This document shows, one piece after another, positions 49,304 to 56,754 of a DNA stretch of 64,000 bases. The notes beneath the pieces were generated by a model. The model saw nothing but the letters and a program-made list of their open reading frames with translations. It did no database searches and was not told the origin of the DNA. Both the position numbers and the translations under genes were made by a program. The DNA comes from an uncultured Treponema sp. (GTDB lineage Bacteria > Spirochaetota > Spirochaetia > Treponematales > Treponemataceae). The stretch is taken from NCBI GenBank assembly GCA_910584475.1, contig CAJUBD010000010.1, forward strand, positions 1 through 64,000, read 5' to 3'. Within the stretch, counting starts at the first letter, position 1; the number at the start of each line of letters is the position of its first letter.

Positions 49304-51241
49304 ATGAACGAAAATTATTCGGCGAAAAATATTCAAGTTTTGAAAGGTCTTGAAGCGGTGCGAAAGCGACCTGGAATGTATATCGGCTCGACTGGTCCAA
49401 ATGGACTTCATCATCTTGTTTACGAAGTTGTGGACAATTCGATTGATGAGGCGATGGCTGGATTTTGCGACACAATTATTGTCGCGCTGGAAAAAGACGA
49501 CGTTGTTCGTGTGGAAGACAATGGACGCGGAATTCCTGTTGACATTCATCCCACGGAAAAAGTGAGTGCGCTTGAATTGGTTTTGACGCGACTTCACGCC
49601 GGCGGAAAATTTGACAAAGGCTCGTACAAAGTTTCGGGAGGATTGCATGGAGTCGGCGTTTCGTGTGTAAACGCGCTTTCTTCTTGGATGGAAGCCACGG
49701 TCGAAGTCAACGGAAAAAAATATTTGCAAAAATATGCGGTCGGAATTCCGAAAACAAAAGTCGAAGAAATCGGCGAAACTTCGCGGCACGGAACGACAAT
49801 TCGCTGGAAGGCCGACAAGACAATTTTTCAAGAGACTACGACTTACAATTTTGATGTGCTTTCAAAACGTTTGCGTGAATTGGCTTTTTTGAACAATGGC
49901 ATTACGATAATTTTTCGCGACGAGCGCTTGGAAATTCCTAAGGAAGCCGTCTACAAATTCGAAGGTGGAATTGTTCAATATGTAAAAGAAATGAACGAGC
50001 ACACGAAGAGCAAATTCTATATTCCGGCAGAGCCACTTTATATAAATGGCGAAAAAGACGGCGTAATTACAGAATGTGCCTTTCAATACAATGACGGATT
50101 TTCGAACAACATTAACACTTACGTCAACGACATAAATACGCGCGAAGGCGGCACTCACCTTGACGGATTTAAAAATGCCGTGAATTTCGTGTTGAATAAA
50201 TTTCTTGACGCGAACGAAAAATTCAAGAAAAAATTGGAAAAGGCGGACAAAGACGAGCGGCTCAGAATTGAAGACATTCTTTCAGGAATGGTTTTGGTTC
50301 TTTCAATGAAAGTTCCAGAGCCGGAATTTGAAGGTCAGACAAAAGAAAAGCTTGGCAATACAGAAGTTCGCACTATTGTTGACGCGCTCATAAAAGAAAA
50401 ACTCACGCTTTTCTTTGAACAGAATCCGAGCATTCTCGAGCAGATTTTGGACAAAGCTTTGGCGGAAGCAACGGCGCGAATTGCCGCGAAAAAAGCCAAA
50501 GACGCCTCGCGAAAAAAATCGCTTTCCGATGGATTCGGTTTGCCAGAAAAACTTTCGGACTGTTCTCTCAAAGATCCCGAACTTTGCGAAATCTACATTG
50601 TGGAAGGAGATTCCGCTGGCGGTTCTGCGAAAAAAGGTCGCGATTCCAAAACTCAGGCGATTTTGCCGCTTTGGGGAAAAATGCTCAATGTGGAAAAAGT
50701 TCGCGCCGACAAAGTTATGAACAACGACAAGCTTGAGCCTGTGATTGCTTCGTTGGGCGCGGGCTTCGGCGATTCGTTTAACGCGGAAAAATTGCGTTAC
50801 CACAAAATCATAATTATGGCGGATGCCGATGTTGACGGAAGCCACATTCGCACCTTGTTGCTTACGTTCTTTTTCCGTTATATGCCCGAACTTATCGAAA
50901 AAGGTTATATTTATTTGGCAATGCCTCCGCTTTTCGGAATTACTCTTGGAAAGCAAAAGCCGGTTTACGTTTACACTGACGAAGAAAAGGCGGAATATTT
51001 GGCTTCGCTTGGCGAAAGCGCGGAAAAGGCGAAGGTCCAGCGTTACAAAGGTCTCGGCGAAATGAGCGGCGATCAACTTTGGAACACAACGATGGATCCT
51101 GCCGTGCGCAGAATGAAAGTCGTTACGATTCCTGACGCGCAAGCCGCCGACCAAATTTTTACTGTTTGTATGGGCGAAGAAGTCGAGCCGCGCCGCAAGT
51201 TCATTGAAGAAAACGCTACATATGCGAACATTGATGTTTAG
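49304..51241 (+). CDS. gyrB: DNA gyrase subunit B
   Basis: A 645-residue type IIA topoisomerase subunit; with GyrA it introduces negative supercoils using ATP. The GHKL ATPase starts NYSAKNIQVLKGLEAVRKRP. ATP site: DEAMAGFCD, VVRVEDNGRGIPVDIHP, GGLHGVGVSCVNALS. The TOPRIM part has IVEGDSAGGSAKKGRDSKTQ and MADADVDGSHIRTLLL. The C-terminal end shows VQRYKGLGEMSGDQLWNTTM. It lacks the 160-residue insert of gamma-proteobacteria. The ATG at 49304 follows TAGGAGAAA. After the stop lies a second diverged copy of its last codons. Confidence 0.96.
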   Translation: MNENYSAKNIQVLKGLEAVRKRPGMYIGSTGPNGLHHLVYEVVDNSIDEAMAGFCDTIIVALEKDDVVRVEDNGRGIPVDIHPTEKVSALELVLTRLHAGGKFDKGSYKVSGGLHGVGVSCVNALSSWMEATVEVNGKKYLQKYAVGIPKTKVEEIGETSRHGTTIRWKADKTIFQETTTYNFDVLSKRLRELAFLNNGITIIFRDERLEIPKEAVYKFEGGIVQYVKEMNEHTKSKFYIPAEPLYINGEKDGVITECAFQYNDGFSNNINTYVNDINTREGGTHLDGFKNAVNFVLNKFLDANEKFKKKLEKADKDERLRIEDILSGMVLVLSMKVPEPEFEGQTKEKLGNTEVRTIVDALIKEKLTLFFEQNPSILEQILDKALAEATARIAAKKAKDASRKKSLSDGFGLPEKLSDCSLKDPELCEIYIVEGDSAGGSAKKGRDSKTQAILPLWGKMLNVEKVRADKVMNNDKLEPVIASLGAGFGDSFNAEKLRYHKIIIMADADVDGSHIRTLLLTFFFRYMPELIEKGYIYLAMPPLFGITLGKQKPVYVYTDEEKAEYLASLGESAEKAKVQRYKGLGEMSGDQLWNTTMDPAVRRMKVVTIPDAQAADQIFTVCMGEEVEPRRKFIEENATYANIDV

Positions 51242-51362
51242 GAAAAAAACGCGAGTTTTGTCGCAGAGCGGGCAAAACTCGGTAAGGTCGCTAGCTGCGA
51301 CCGACCAACTTATACGAATCTTGATGTTTTAAAGAAGCGTATAAAATTATTAGGTGAAAAAT
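51242..51362 (+). repeat. Two-hairpin module and duplicated gyrB tail
   Basis: After the gyrB stop: CGAGTTTTG...CAAAACTCG, then GGTCGC/GCGACC. Then ACTTATACGAATCTTGATGT, a diverged version of the gyrB ending ACATATGCGAACATTGATGT; it reads on for about 12 codons to a stop at about 51360. The layout matches that after mnmG. Confidence 0.7.
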
Positions 51363-51396
51363 AAAAATCAAGAAATTCAATTCAAGGAAAAAATAA

Positions 51397-53853
51397 ATGG
51401 AAAATTCATTTCAGACTCCAGAAGGCGGAACAGTAATTAAAGTTCCAATCGAAGAAGAAGTAAAGCAGGCTTACATCGACTATTCAATGTCGGTAATTGT
51501 GCAGCGCGCTTTGCCGGATGTACGTGACGGACTCAAGCCTGTTCATCGACGAATTCTTTATGCGATGGACGAACTTCATTTGGCGAATTCTGGTCCGACT
51601 AGAAAATGCGCCAAAATTGTCGGTGACGTTCTCGGAAAATATCATCCGCATGGAGACGCTTCTGTTTATGATGCGCTTGTCCGTCTCGGGCAGGATTTCG
51701 CGCAGCGTTATACGATTATAACTCCGCAGGGAAACTTCGGAACTATTGCGGGCGATCCTGCCGCGGCATATCGTTACACCGAAGCGAAGATGTCGAAAAT
51801 CGCCGAGGAAATGGTCAGAGACATCGACAAAGAAACTGTGGACATGATTCCGAACTTTGACGAAACCGTAAAAGAGCCGACAGTGCTTCCAGCGAAATTT
51901 CCTTTTTTGCTTTGCAATGGAACTACGGGAATCGCCGTCGGAATGGCGACGAATATGCCCACGCACAATTTGCGTGAAGTGGCGGCGGCGGTTGGCGCGT
52001 ACATCGACAATCCGGAAATTTCTATCGAAGAATTGATGCGCTGCATAAAAGGTCCGGACTTTCCGACTGGCGGAACGATATTCGGGCGCGAAGGAATTCG
52101 CAAGGCTTATACAACTGGTCGCGGAAAAATCGTGATTCGTTCTAAATATGTAATCGAAACAGACACGCGCGGAAGGGAATCGATTGTTTTTACCGAAGTT
52201 CCTTATGGCGTGAATACAACGAACATCATTCGCCGCATAAAAGAACTCGCTCGCGAAAAACTCATCGATGGCATCACAGATGCGAACGACGAAACTTCCG
52301 ATCGCGTTGGAATGCGACTTGTCGTCGGACTCAAGCGCGGCGCGATTACAAAAATTGTTTTGAATCAGCTTTTTGCCAAAACTGATTTGCAGTCAAGTTT
52401 TGGAGTGATAAATCTTGCATTGGTAAAAGGACGTCCGCAAATTCTCACGCTTAAACAGCTTGTTCAATATTTTGTGGAACATCGCGACGAAGTTGTCACG
52501 CGCCGTACTGAACATGATTTGCGTGTCGCTCTTGCACGCGAACACATTTTGCAGGCTTTGATTGTCGCCATCAACAATATCGACGAAGTGATTCAAATTA
52601 TCAAGGCGAGCCATGACACTGAAGACGCGAAACTCAATTTGGAAAAGCGATTTGGCTTTGATGATGTGCAGGCGCAAGCCATCGTCGATATGCAGCTCAA
52701 GCGACTTACTCATTTGCAAATTGAAGATTTGAAACGCGAACTCGCCGAACTTCAGGCTTTGATTGCGCATTTGCGCGATTTGCTCGAACATCACGAAAAA
52801 ATTCTCGCAATCATAAAAGACGAGACAAATGAACTTGCCGAGAAATTTGGTGACGATCGTCGCACTGAAATTATTTCCAACGAAGTCGAATCTATAAATG
52901 TCGAGGATATGATAAAAGAAGAAGATATGGTCGTAATGATTTCCAAACTCGGATATGTCAAGCGCGCTTCCGTCAGCACATATAAAAAGCAGGGGAGGGG
53001 AGGAACTGGCAGCAATAGCACCGCTCTCATCGAAGACGACTACATCAATCATTTGTTCATTGGTTCAACTCACGATCACATTTTGTTCGTGTCGAATCTT
53101 GGGCGCGCATATTGGATCAAGGTTCACGAAATTCCTGAAATGTCTAAAGGCAGCCGCGGCACTCACATAAAAAGTTTGATTGCAATTTCCGCCGATGAAG
53201 AAATCACGACCGTTGTTCCAGTCCGAGAATTCACGGAAGATACGTTCCTGTTTATGACGACTGTAAACGGCGTAGTAAAAAAAGTTCAGACTTCGGAATT
53301 CGCTAATGCTCGCGTCAAGGGAATAATCGGTCTCAAACTCAAGGCGGGGGATAAACTTGTGAGCGCGATTCTTACCGCAGGAAATTCTGATGTGTTTGTA
53401 ATTTCACGCAAAGGTAAGGCGTTGCGTTTTAGCGAAGATGACGTTCGCGCAATGGGACGCGCAAGTTGTGGAATCAAGGGAATGAAACTTTCTGATGGCG
53501 ATGAAATTTCTGGCGCAATCACTTACACCGAAGGCGAAAGCATTTTACTTCTTACCGAAAAAGGCTATGGCAAGCGCGTCGCATTTGACGACTTCAAGCC
53601 TCATGGACGTGGCACCGGCGGTCAAAAAATCTTCGGCAATACGGAAGAGCGTGGTGAGATCATCGGCCTGCTTTCGGTCAAAGATAGCGATGAAGTTGTT
53701 TGCATGACAAGTCAGGGAAAGACGTTGCGTGTTTCAGCGGACACAATCAATCAGCAAGGTACTGGCTCGACTGGAGTGAAGGTTGTGAAAGTTTCCGATC
53801 CCGATTACCTTGTAGGCGTTGACAAAATTCCTCCAGAAAACGGAAAGGAATAA
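51397..53853 (+). CDS. gyrA: DNA gyrase subunit A
   Basis: An 818-residue cleavage and wrapping subunit. N-terminal: YIDYSMSVIVQRALPDVRDG. The active-site Tyr lies in AAAYRYTEAKMSKIA. Quinolone region: GKYHPHGDASVYDALVRLGQ, where the residue matching E. coli Ser83 is Ala and Asp87 is kept. The coiled tower and C-gate are followed by the beta-pinwheel C-terminal domain (about 510-818), whose KQGRGGTGS is the GyrA box, marking a supercoiling gyrase rather than topoisomerase IV. AAGGAAAAAA precedes the ATG. It follows gyrB, probably in one transcript. Confidence 0.96.
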   Translation: MENSFQTPEGGTVIKVPIEEEVKQAYIDYSMSVIVQRALPDVRDGLKPVHRRILYAMDELHLANSGPTRKCAKIVGDVLGKYHPHGDASVYDALVRLGQDFAQRYTIITPQGNFGTIAGDPAAAYRYTEAKMSKIAEEMVRDIDKETVDMIPNFDETVKEPTVLPAKFPFLLCNGTTGIAVGMATNMPTHNLREVAAAVGAYIDNPEISIEELMRCIKGPDFPTGGTIFGREGIRKAYTTGRGKIVIRSKYVIETDTRGRESIVFTEVPYGVNTTNIIRRIKELAREKLIDGITDANDETSDRVGMRLVVGLKRGAITKIVLNQLFAKTDLQSSFGVINLALVKGRPQILTLKQLVQYFVEHRDEVVTRRTEHDLRVALAREHILQALIVAINNIDEVIQIIKASHDTEDAKLNLEKRFGFDDVQAQAIVDMQLKRLTHLQIEDLKRELAELQALIAHLRDLLEHHEKILAIIKDETNELAEKFGDDRRTEIISNEVESINVEDMIKEEDMVVMISKLGYVKRASVSTYKKQGRGGTGSNSTALIEDDYINHLFIGSTHDHILFVSNLGRAYWIKVHEIPEMSKGSRGTHIKSLIAISADEEITTVVPVREFTEDTFLFMTTVNGVVKKVQTSEFANARVKGIIGLKLKAGDKLVSAILTAGNSDVFVISRKGKALRFSEDDVRAMGRASCGIKGMKLSDGDEISGAITYTEGESILLLTEKGYGKRVAFDDFKPHGRGTGGQKIFGNTEERGEIIGLLSVKDSDEVVCMTSQGKTLRVSADTINQQGTGSTGVKVVKVSDPDYLVGVDKIPPENGKE

Positions 53854-53861
53854 TAAATAAT

Positions 53862-53900
53862 AATATTACAAGGAATTATCGGTTAATTCTTTGTAATATT
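53862..53900 (+). terminator. Long AT-rich inverted repeat after gyrA
   Basis: AATATTACAAGGAATTA (53862-53878) pairs with 53884-53900 with one G-U. It may serve as an RNA stabiliser or processing site, with the true terminator further on at 54026. Confidence 0.5.
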
Positions 53901-54025
53901 AGGAATTACAAAGAATTATAAATTTTTGTTTTTTATGTAAATTTTTACTGACAAAAAATAAAATTTATAATATACTGAAAGTCGAGGAGAAATCTGTTTT
54001 TACAGAGAAAAAAAACATCAGGCAG

Positions 54026-54056
54026 CCGGGGTTTTTGCCCCGGTTTTTTGTTTTTT
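54026..54056 (+). terminator. Intrinsic terminator after gyrA
   Basis: CCGGGG, TTTTTG, CCCCGG, followed by TTTTTTGTTTTTT. A strong stem and U-run about 170 bases downstream of the gyrA stop. Confidence 0.9.
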
Positions 54057-54122
54057 AAAATGTGAAACGAAAAGTATAAAAAAGGATATTTCTTCCACGA
54101 AAATTTCATATAAGTGGAAAAT

Positions 54123-54138
54123 TGTTTCACGTGAAACA
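54123..54138. other. parS site (perfect)
   Basis: TGTTTCACGTGAAACA, identical to the consensus 16-bp ParB binding site of chromosomal parABS systems. Confidence 0.92.
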
Positions 54139-54214
54139 TTACAGCCTTTTTTTTCATTTGTTGAATTGTTTTTACAATGAAATTTCAAGAACATATTTTT
54201 CTGGAGCACTGAGG

Positions 54215-54243
54215 TTTTCCACATTTTAAACAAGTTTTCCACA
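54215..54243. other. Two DnaA-box-like words between the parS sites
   Basis: TTTTCCACA at 54215-54223 and 54235-54243, the same 9-mer as at the dnaA/dnaN origin, here 20 bp apart in an AT-rich stretch. Confidence 0.55.
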
Positions 54244-54288
54244 TTTTTTTAAAAATTCTTGTATATTTTTATAATGTTAAAATACAAA

Positions 54289-54304
54289 AGTTTCACGTGA
54301 AACA
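54289..54304. other. parS site (one mismatch)
   Basis: AGTTTCACGTGAAACA, 15 of 16 to the consensus, 166 bp from the first parS. Confidence 0.88.
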
Positions 54305-54390
54305 TTGTTATATATTCTACCTAATGTTCGTTCGTTAAAATTTAAACTTTTGTTAATTCAAAAAAAACTAACAAACGTTAGTAAATTAAA

Positions 54391-54545
54391 ATTCTTCCTT
54401 AATTTTCAGCAATAAGCGAATTGTCAAATTCGGGAATTGCTGAAAACGCGATTTTGCAACGAAGTGAGAAATCGCAGTAAATGGCGAGTTTTGGAACAAA
54501 ACTCGAGATTAAAATCCGTGCGCCATTTCAGCGCGGATTTTAAAC
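54391..54545 (+). repeat. Four-hairpin element
   Basis: Stem 1 TTTTCAGCAAT 54403-54413 / ATTGCTGAAAA 54436-54446. Stem 2 GCGATTT 54448-54454 / AAATCGC 54469-54475 with loop TGCAACGAAGTGAG. Stem 3 CGAGTTTTG 54485-54493 / CAAAACTCG 54497-54505. Stem 4 ATTAAAATCCG 54508-54518 / CGGATTTTAA 54534-54543. A complete copy. Confidence 0.87.
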
Positions 54546-54640
54546 CTTCTTTAATTCGCAACACTGCAGGAAACATCAGTTTCCGAGGAACTTAATTTCG
54601 TCCGCAATAGCAACTTGCGGTATGCCACTATCGACATTTC
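54546..54640 (+). repeat. Four-hairpin element, partial copy
   Basis: Keeps the entry TTCTTTAATTCGCAACAC and the GGAAACATCAGTTTCC stem, then CGTCCGCAATAGCAACTTGC in place of the usual stem 2. The rest is lost. Confidence 0.55.
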
Positions 54641-54778
54641 GTAAAAACCTTGTAGAATTTTTGATGAAATTACTTAAAATAAATTTGACATTTGAAAAAT
54701 TCTGCATTAGAATGTTTATATCAGTTTGTTTAGAAAAACTACAGTGAGGAGACGATGACAAAATGTCGTTAGAATAAC
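54641..54778. other. Non-coding DNA between hairpin elements
   Basis: AT-rich sequence with no gene that I can support. Confidence 0.3.
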
Positions 54779-54918
54779 GTTCCTTAAAATTAAGCACCGC
54801 AGGAAGTTTCAACTTCCGAGAACGCTTAATTCGTCTGCGCGAGCGGGCAGTAAATCGCGAGTTTTTGAAAAAAACTCGTATTAAAATCAGCAACGCAATT
54901 TTAGTTGCTGATTTTAAA
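54779..54918 (+). repeat. Four-hairpin element, stem 2 worn
   Basis: Stem 1 TTAAGC...GCTTAA with inner GGAAGTT/AACTTCC. Stem 2 degenerate. Stem 3 CGAGTTTTT 54858-54866 with its complement. Stem 4 TTAAAATCAGCAAC 54881-54894 / GTTGCTGATTTTAA 54904-54917, perfect and different from every other copy. Confidence 0.8.
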
Positions 54919-55095
54919 TGTTCATTTATTTTCAGCAACGAAGAAAGTATCAACTTTCGAGTTGCTGAAAACGCGATTTTGCAACGAAGTGAGAAACCGC
55001 AGTAAATGGCGAGTTTTGGAACAAAACTCGAGATTAAAATCCGTGCACCATTTCAGCGCGCCTTCGCACAACCTGCTTAATGCGCGTTTTAAAAG
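54919..55095 (+). repeat. Four-hairpin element before the xylanase gene
   Basis: Stem 1 TTTTCAGCAAC 54929-54939 / GTTGCTGAAAA 54961-54971. Stem 2 GCGATTTT...GAAACCGC, one mismatch. Stem 3 CGAGTTTTG/CAAAACTCG near 55010-55030. The right arm of stem 4 is broken by extra sequence. It may form part of the xylanase upstream leader. Confidence 0.7.
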
Positions 55096-55166
55096 CCAAT
55101 CGCTATTTTGTATTGGCAAAGAAATCTCTAGCCGAAGTCGCCCTTGACTTTTTTATGGGAGCAAAA

Positions 55167-56189
55167 ATGAAAAAAATGTTCTTGAATTTTTCTGCCGTAA
55201 TTTTCGCGGCAATGATTTTCTCTTGTGCGAAGCCAAAAACTCCCGCCGACATCGCGCGAAATGCAAAAGTCAATTTTGGCTACGCCGTAAAAATTGGCGA
55301 TGTGCTTGGCGAAAACGGTGATTTCACTGCGGAAAATTTCAGCGCGCTTGTTACGGAAAATATGTTCAAGTGGTCGGACATTCATCCTACGAAAAAATTG
55401 TGGAATTTCAGCGATATGAATATGGTCCTTGACTTCGCGGAAGAAAATAAAATGCGAGTTCGCGGGCACACTTTTATATGGCATCAAGGTAATCCAAATT
55501 ATTTGTCGTCGGAAAAAAATCCCGAAGTTTTGCGCGCGCTTTTGGAAGAGCAAATCACAACTTTGATGACGCAATACAAAGGCAGGATTTACGAATACGA
55601 TGTCGCGAACGAAATTTTTGAAGAGGACGGCTCGTTCCGAAAAACATTTTGGTACAATGCGTTCGGCGAAGAAATTTATGAATATGCGTTCACGCTTGCG
55701 CGGAAAGTCGACCCCAAGGCGCGTTTACTTTTGAACGACTATAATAATGAAAATGTCGGATATGCCAAATCGGACGCGCAATACGAATTTGTAAAGCGCC
55801 TTGTTGAAAAAGGCGTTCCAATTGACGGGATTGGCTGCCAATTGCATTTGGCGGAAGACGGCTATTTTGACAAAGAGAAAATTCGCGCGAACATCCGGCG
55901 TTATGCCGACTTGGGACTAAAAGTTTCGTTTACTGAAGTCGACATTCGAATCCCGCTTCCGCCGACGGAAGAAAGCGTGGCGCGTCAAGAACAAATGTTT
56001 CTTGACTTGATGGATTTGGTTTTGACTGAGCCGAATGTGGATACTTATATTTTTTGGGGCTGCACCGACAGGAATTCCTGGGTGAATTCATTTTTCCCCG
56101 GATACGGAAGGCCGCTTCCTTTCGACCGCGATATGAATCCAAAGCCCGCGTTTACGAAAATGGTTGAAATGATGCAAAACAAAAAATAA
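55167..56189 (+). CDS. Lipoprotein GH10 endo-1,4-beta-xylanase
   Basis: A 340-residue family 10 xylanase. The leader MKKMFLNFSAVIFAAMIFSC has a lipobox Cys20, so the enzyme is probably surface-anchored. GH10 marks: NFSALVTENMFKWSDIHP, GHTFIWHQGNPNYL, acid/base Glu149 in YDVANEIFEEDG, LLLNDYN, GIGCQLHLAE, nucleophile Glu257 in VSFTEVDIRIP, and TYIFWGCTDRNSWV. No binding module. The start at 55167 follows GGGAGCAAAA; earlier ATGs lie in the repeat. It lies 566 bases before the xylulokinase operon, in keeping with xylan use. Confidence 0.93.
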   Translation: MKKMFLNFSAVIFAAMIFSCAKPKTPADIARNAKVNFGYAVKIGDVLGENGDFTAENFSALVTENMFKWSDIHPTKKLWNFSDMNMVLDFAEENKMRVRGHTFIWHQGNPNYLSSEKNPEVLRALLEEQITTLMTQYKGRIYEYDVANEIFEEDGSFRKTFWYNAFGEEIYEYAFTLARKVDPKARLLLNDYNNENVGYAKSDAQYEFVKRLVEKGVPIDGIGCQLHLAEDGYFDKEKIRANIRRYADLGLKVSFTEVDIRIPLPPTEESVARQEQMFLDLMDLVLTEPNVDTYIFWGCTDRNSWVNSFFPGYGRPLPFDRDMNPKPAFTKMVEMMQNKK

Positions 56190-56317
56190 TTTTTTGTTCT
56201 GATTTACAAAGAAATCGAGCGGACTTGAAAAAGGTTGCACAATGGCGCGGCTTTGCCCAACTCAAGTTTTCGTCTGCGAGAAGTTGATGTTTTTCGATTT
56301 GTTTTTTTGGAGGAAAT

Positions 56318-56659
56318 ATGCCTTGTATCAATGCGAAAGTTTCCGTTTCGCTCAGCGCGGAAAAAAAGGACGCTCTCAAAGCGGATTTCGGAAAAGCCAT
56401 TTCAATTATGGGAAAGCCTGAAAGTTATCTGATGGTTTGTCTTGAAGAAAATGCCTCGATTTATTTCGGCGGAAAAAAATTGGAGCGCGGCGCGTTTGTA
56501 GAAGTGAGCGCGCTTGGACAAATCGACAGCGGGCAGTCTCAAAAAATGTCGGCGGAAATCTGCGACATTTTGAAGCGCCAGCTTGATATTCCAGGCGATG
56601 GTGTTTACATCACTTATCAAGGCTTCAAAGATTGGGGCTGGAACGGCGGTAATTTTTAG
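56318..56659 (+). CDS. MIF-like tautomerase superfamily protein
   Basis: A 113-residue protein of the macrophage migration inhibitory factor family, small trimeric tautomerases using an N-terminal proline. Seen: MPCINAKVSVSLSAEKKDAL with Pro2, GKPESYLMVCLEENASIYFG, the middle VEVSALGQIDSGQSQKMSAE, and the end VYITYQGFKDWGWNGGNF, as in MIF proper. Eukaryotic MIF is a cytokine, and bacterial homologues occur in gut species. Its role here is not known. TTGGAGGAAAT precedes the ATG. It stands between the xylanase and the xyl operon. Confidence 0.9.
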   Translation: MPCINAKVSVSLSAEKKDALKADFGKAISIMGKPESYLMVCLEENASIYFGGKKLERGAFVEVSALGQIDSGQSQKMSAEICDILKRQLDIPGDGVYITYQGFKDWGWNGGNF

Positions 56660-56678
56660 TTTTTTCTGAAAATTGCTA

Positions 56679-56707
56679 TTGACAAAATTGCGAAAGAGAA
56701 TTATTAT
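56679..56707 (+). promoter_or_regulatory. Sigma-70 promoter of the xylB operon
   Basis: TTGACA at 56679-56684, a 17-base spacer and TATTAT at 56702-56707: a near-consensus vegetative promoter. Confidence 0.85.
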
Positions 56708-56712
56708 TAGAA

Positions 56713-56734
56713 TTACCGTGCTCGAGCACGGTAA
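56713..56734. promoter_or_regulatory. Perfect 22-bp operator palindrome, probable LacI-family site
   Basis: TTACCGTGCTC followed directly by its complement GAGCACGGTAA. It begins six bases after the -10 box and covers the likely transcription start, so a bound repressor would block initiation. The regulator encoded at the end of the operon (60860-61888) is the obvious candidate. Confidence 0.8.
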
Positions 56735-56754
56735 AAGCGTGTTTTGGAGATTTT

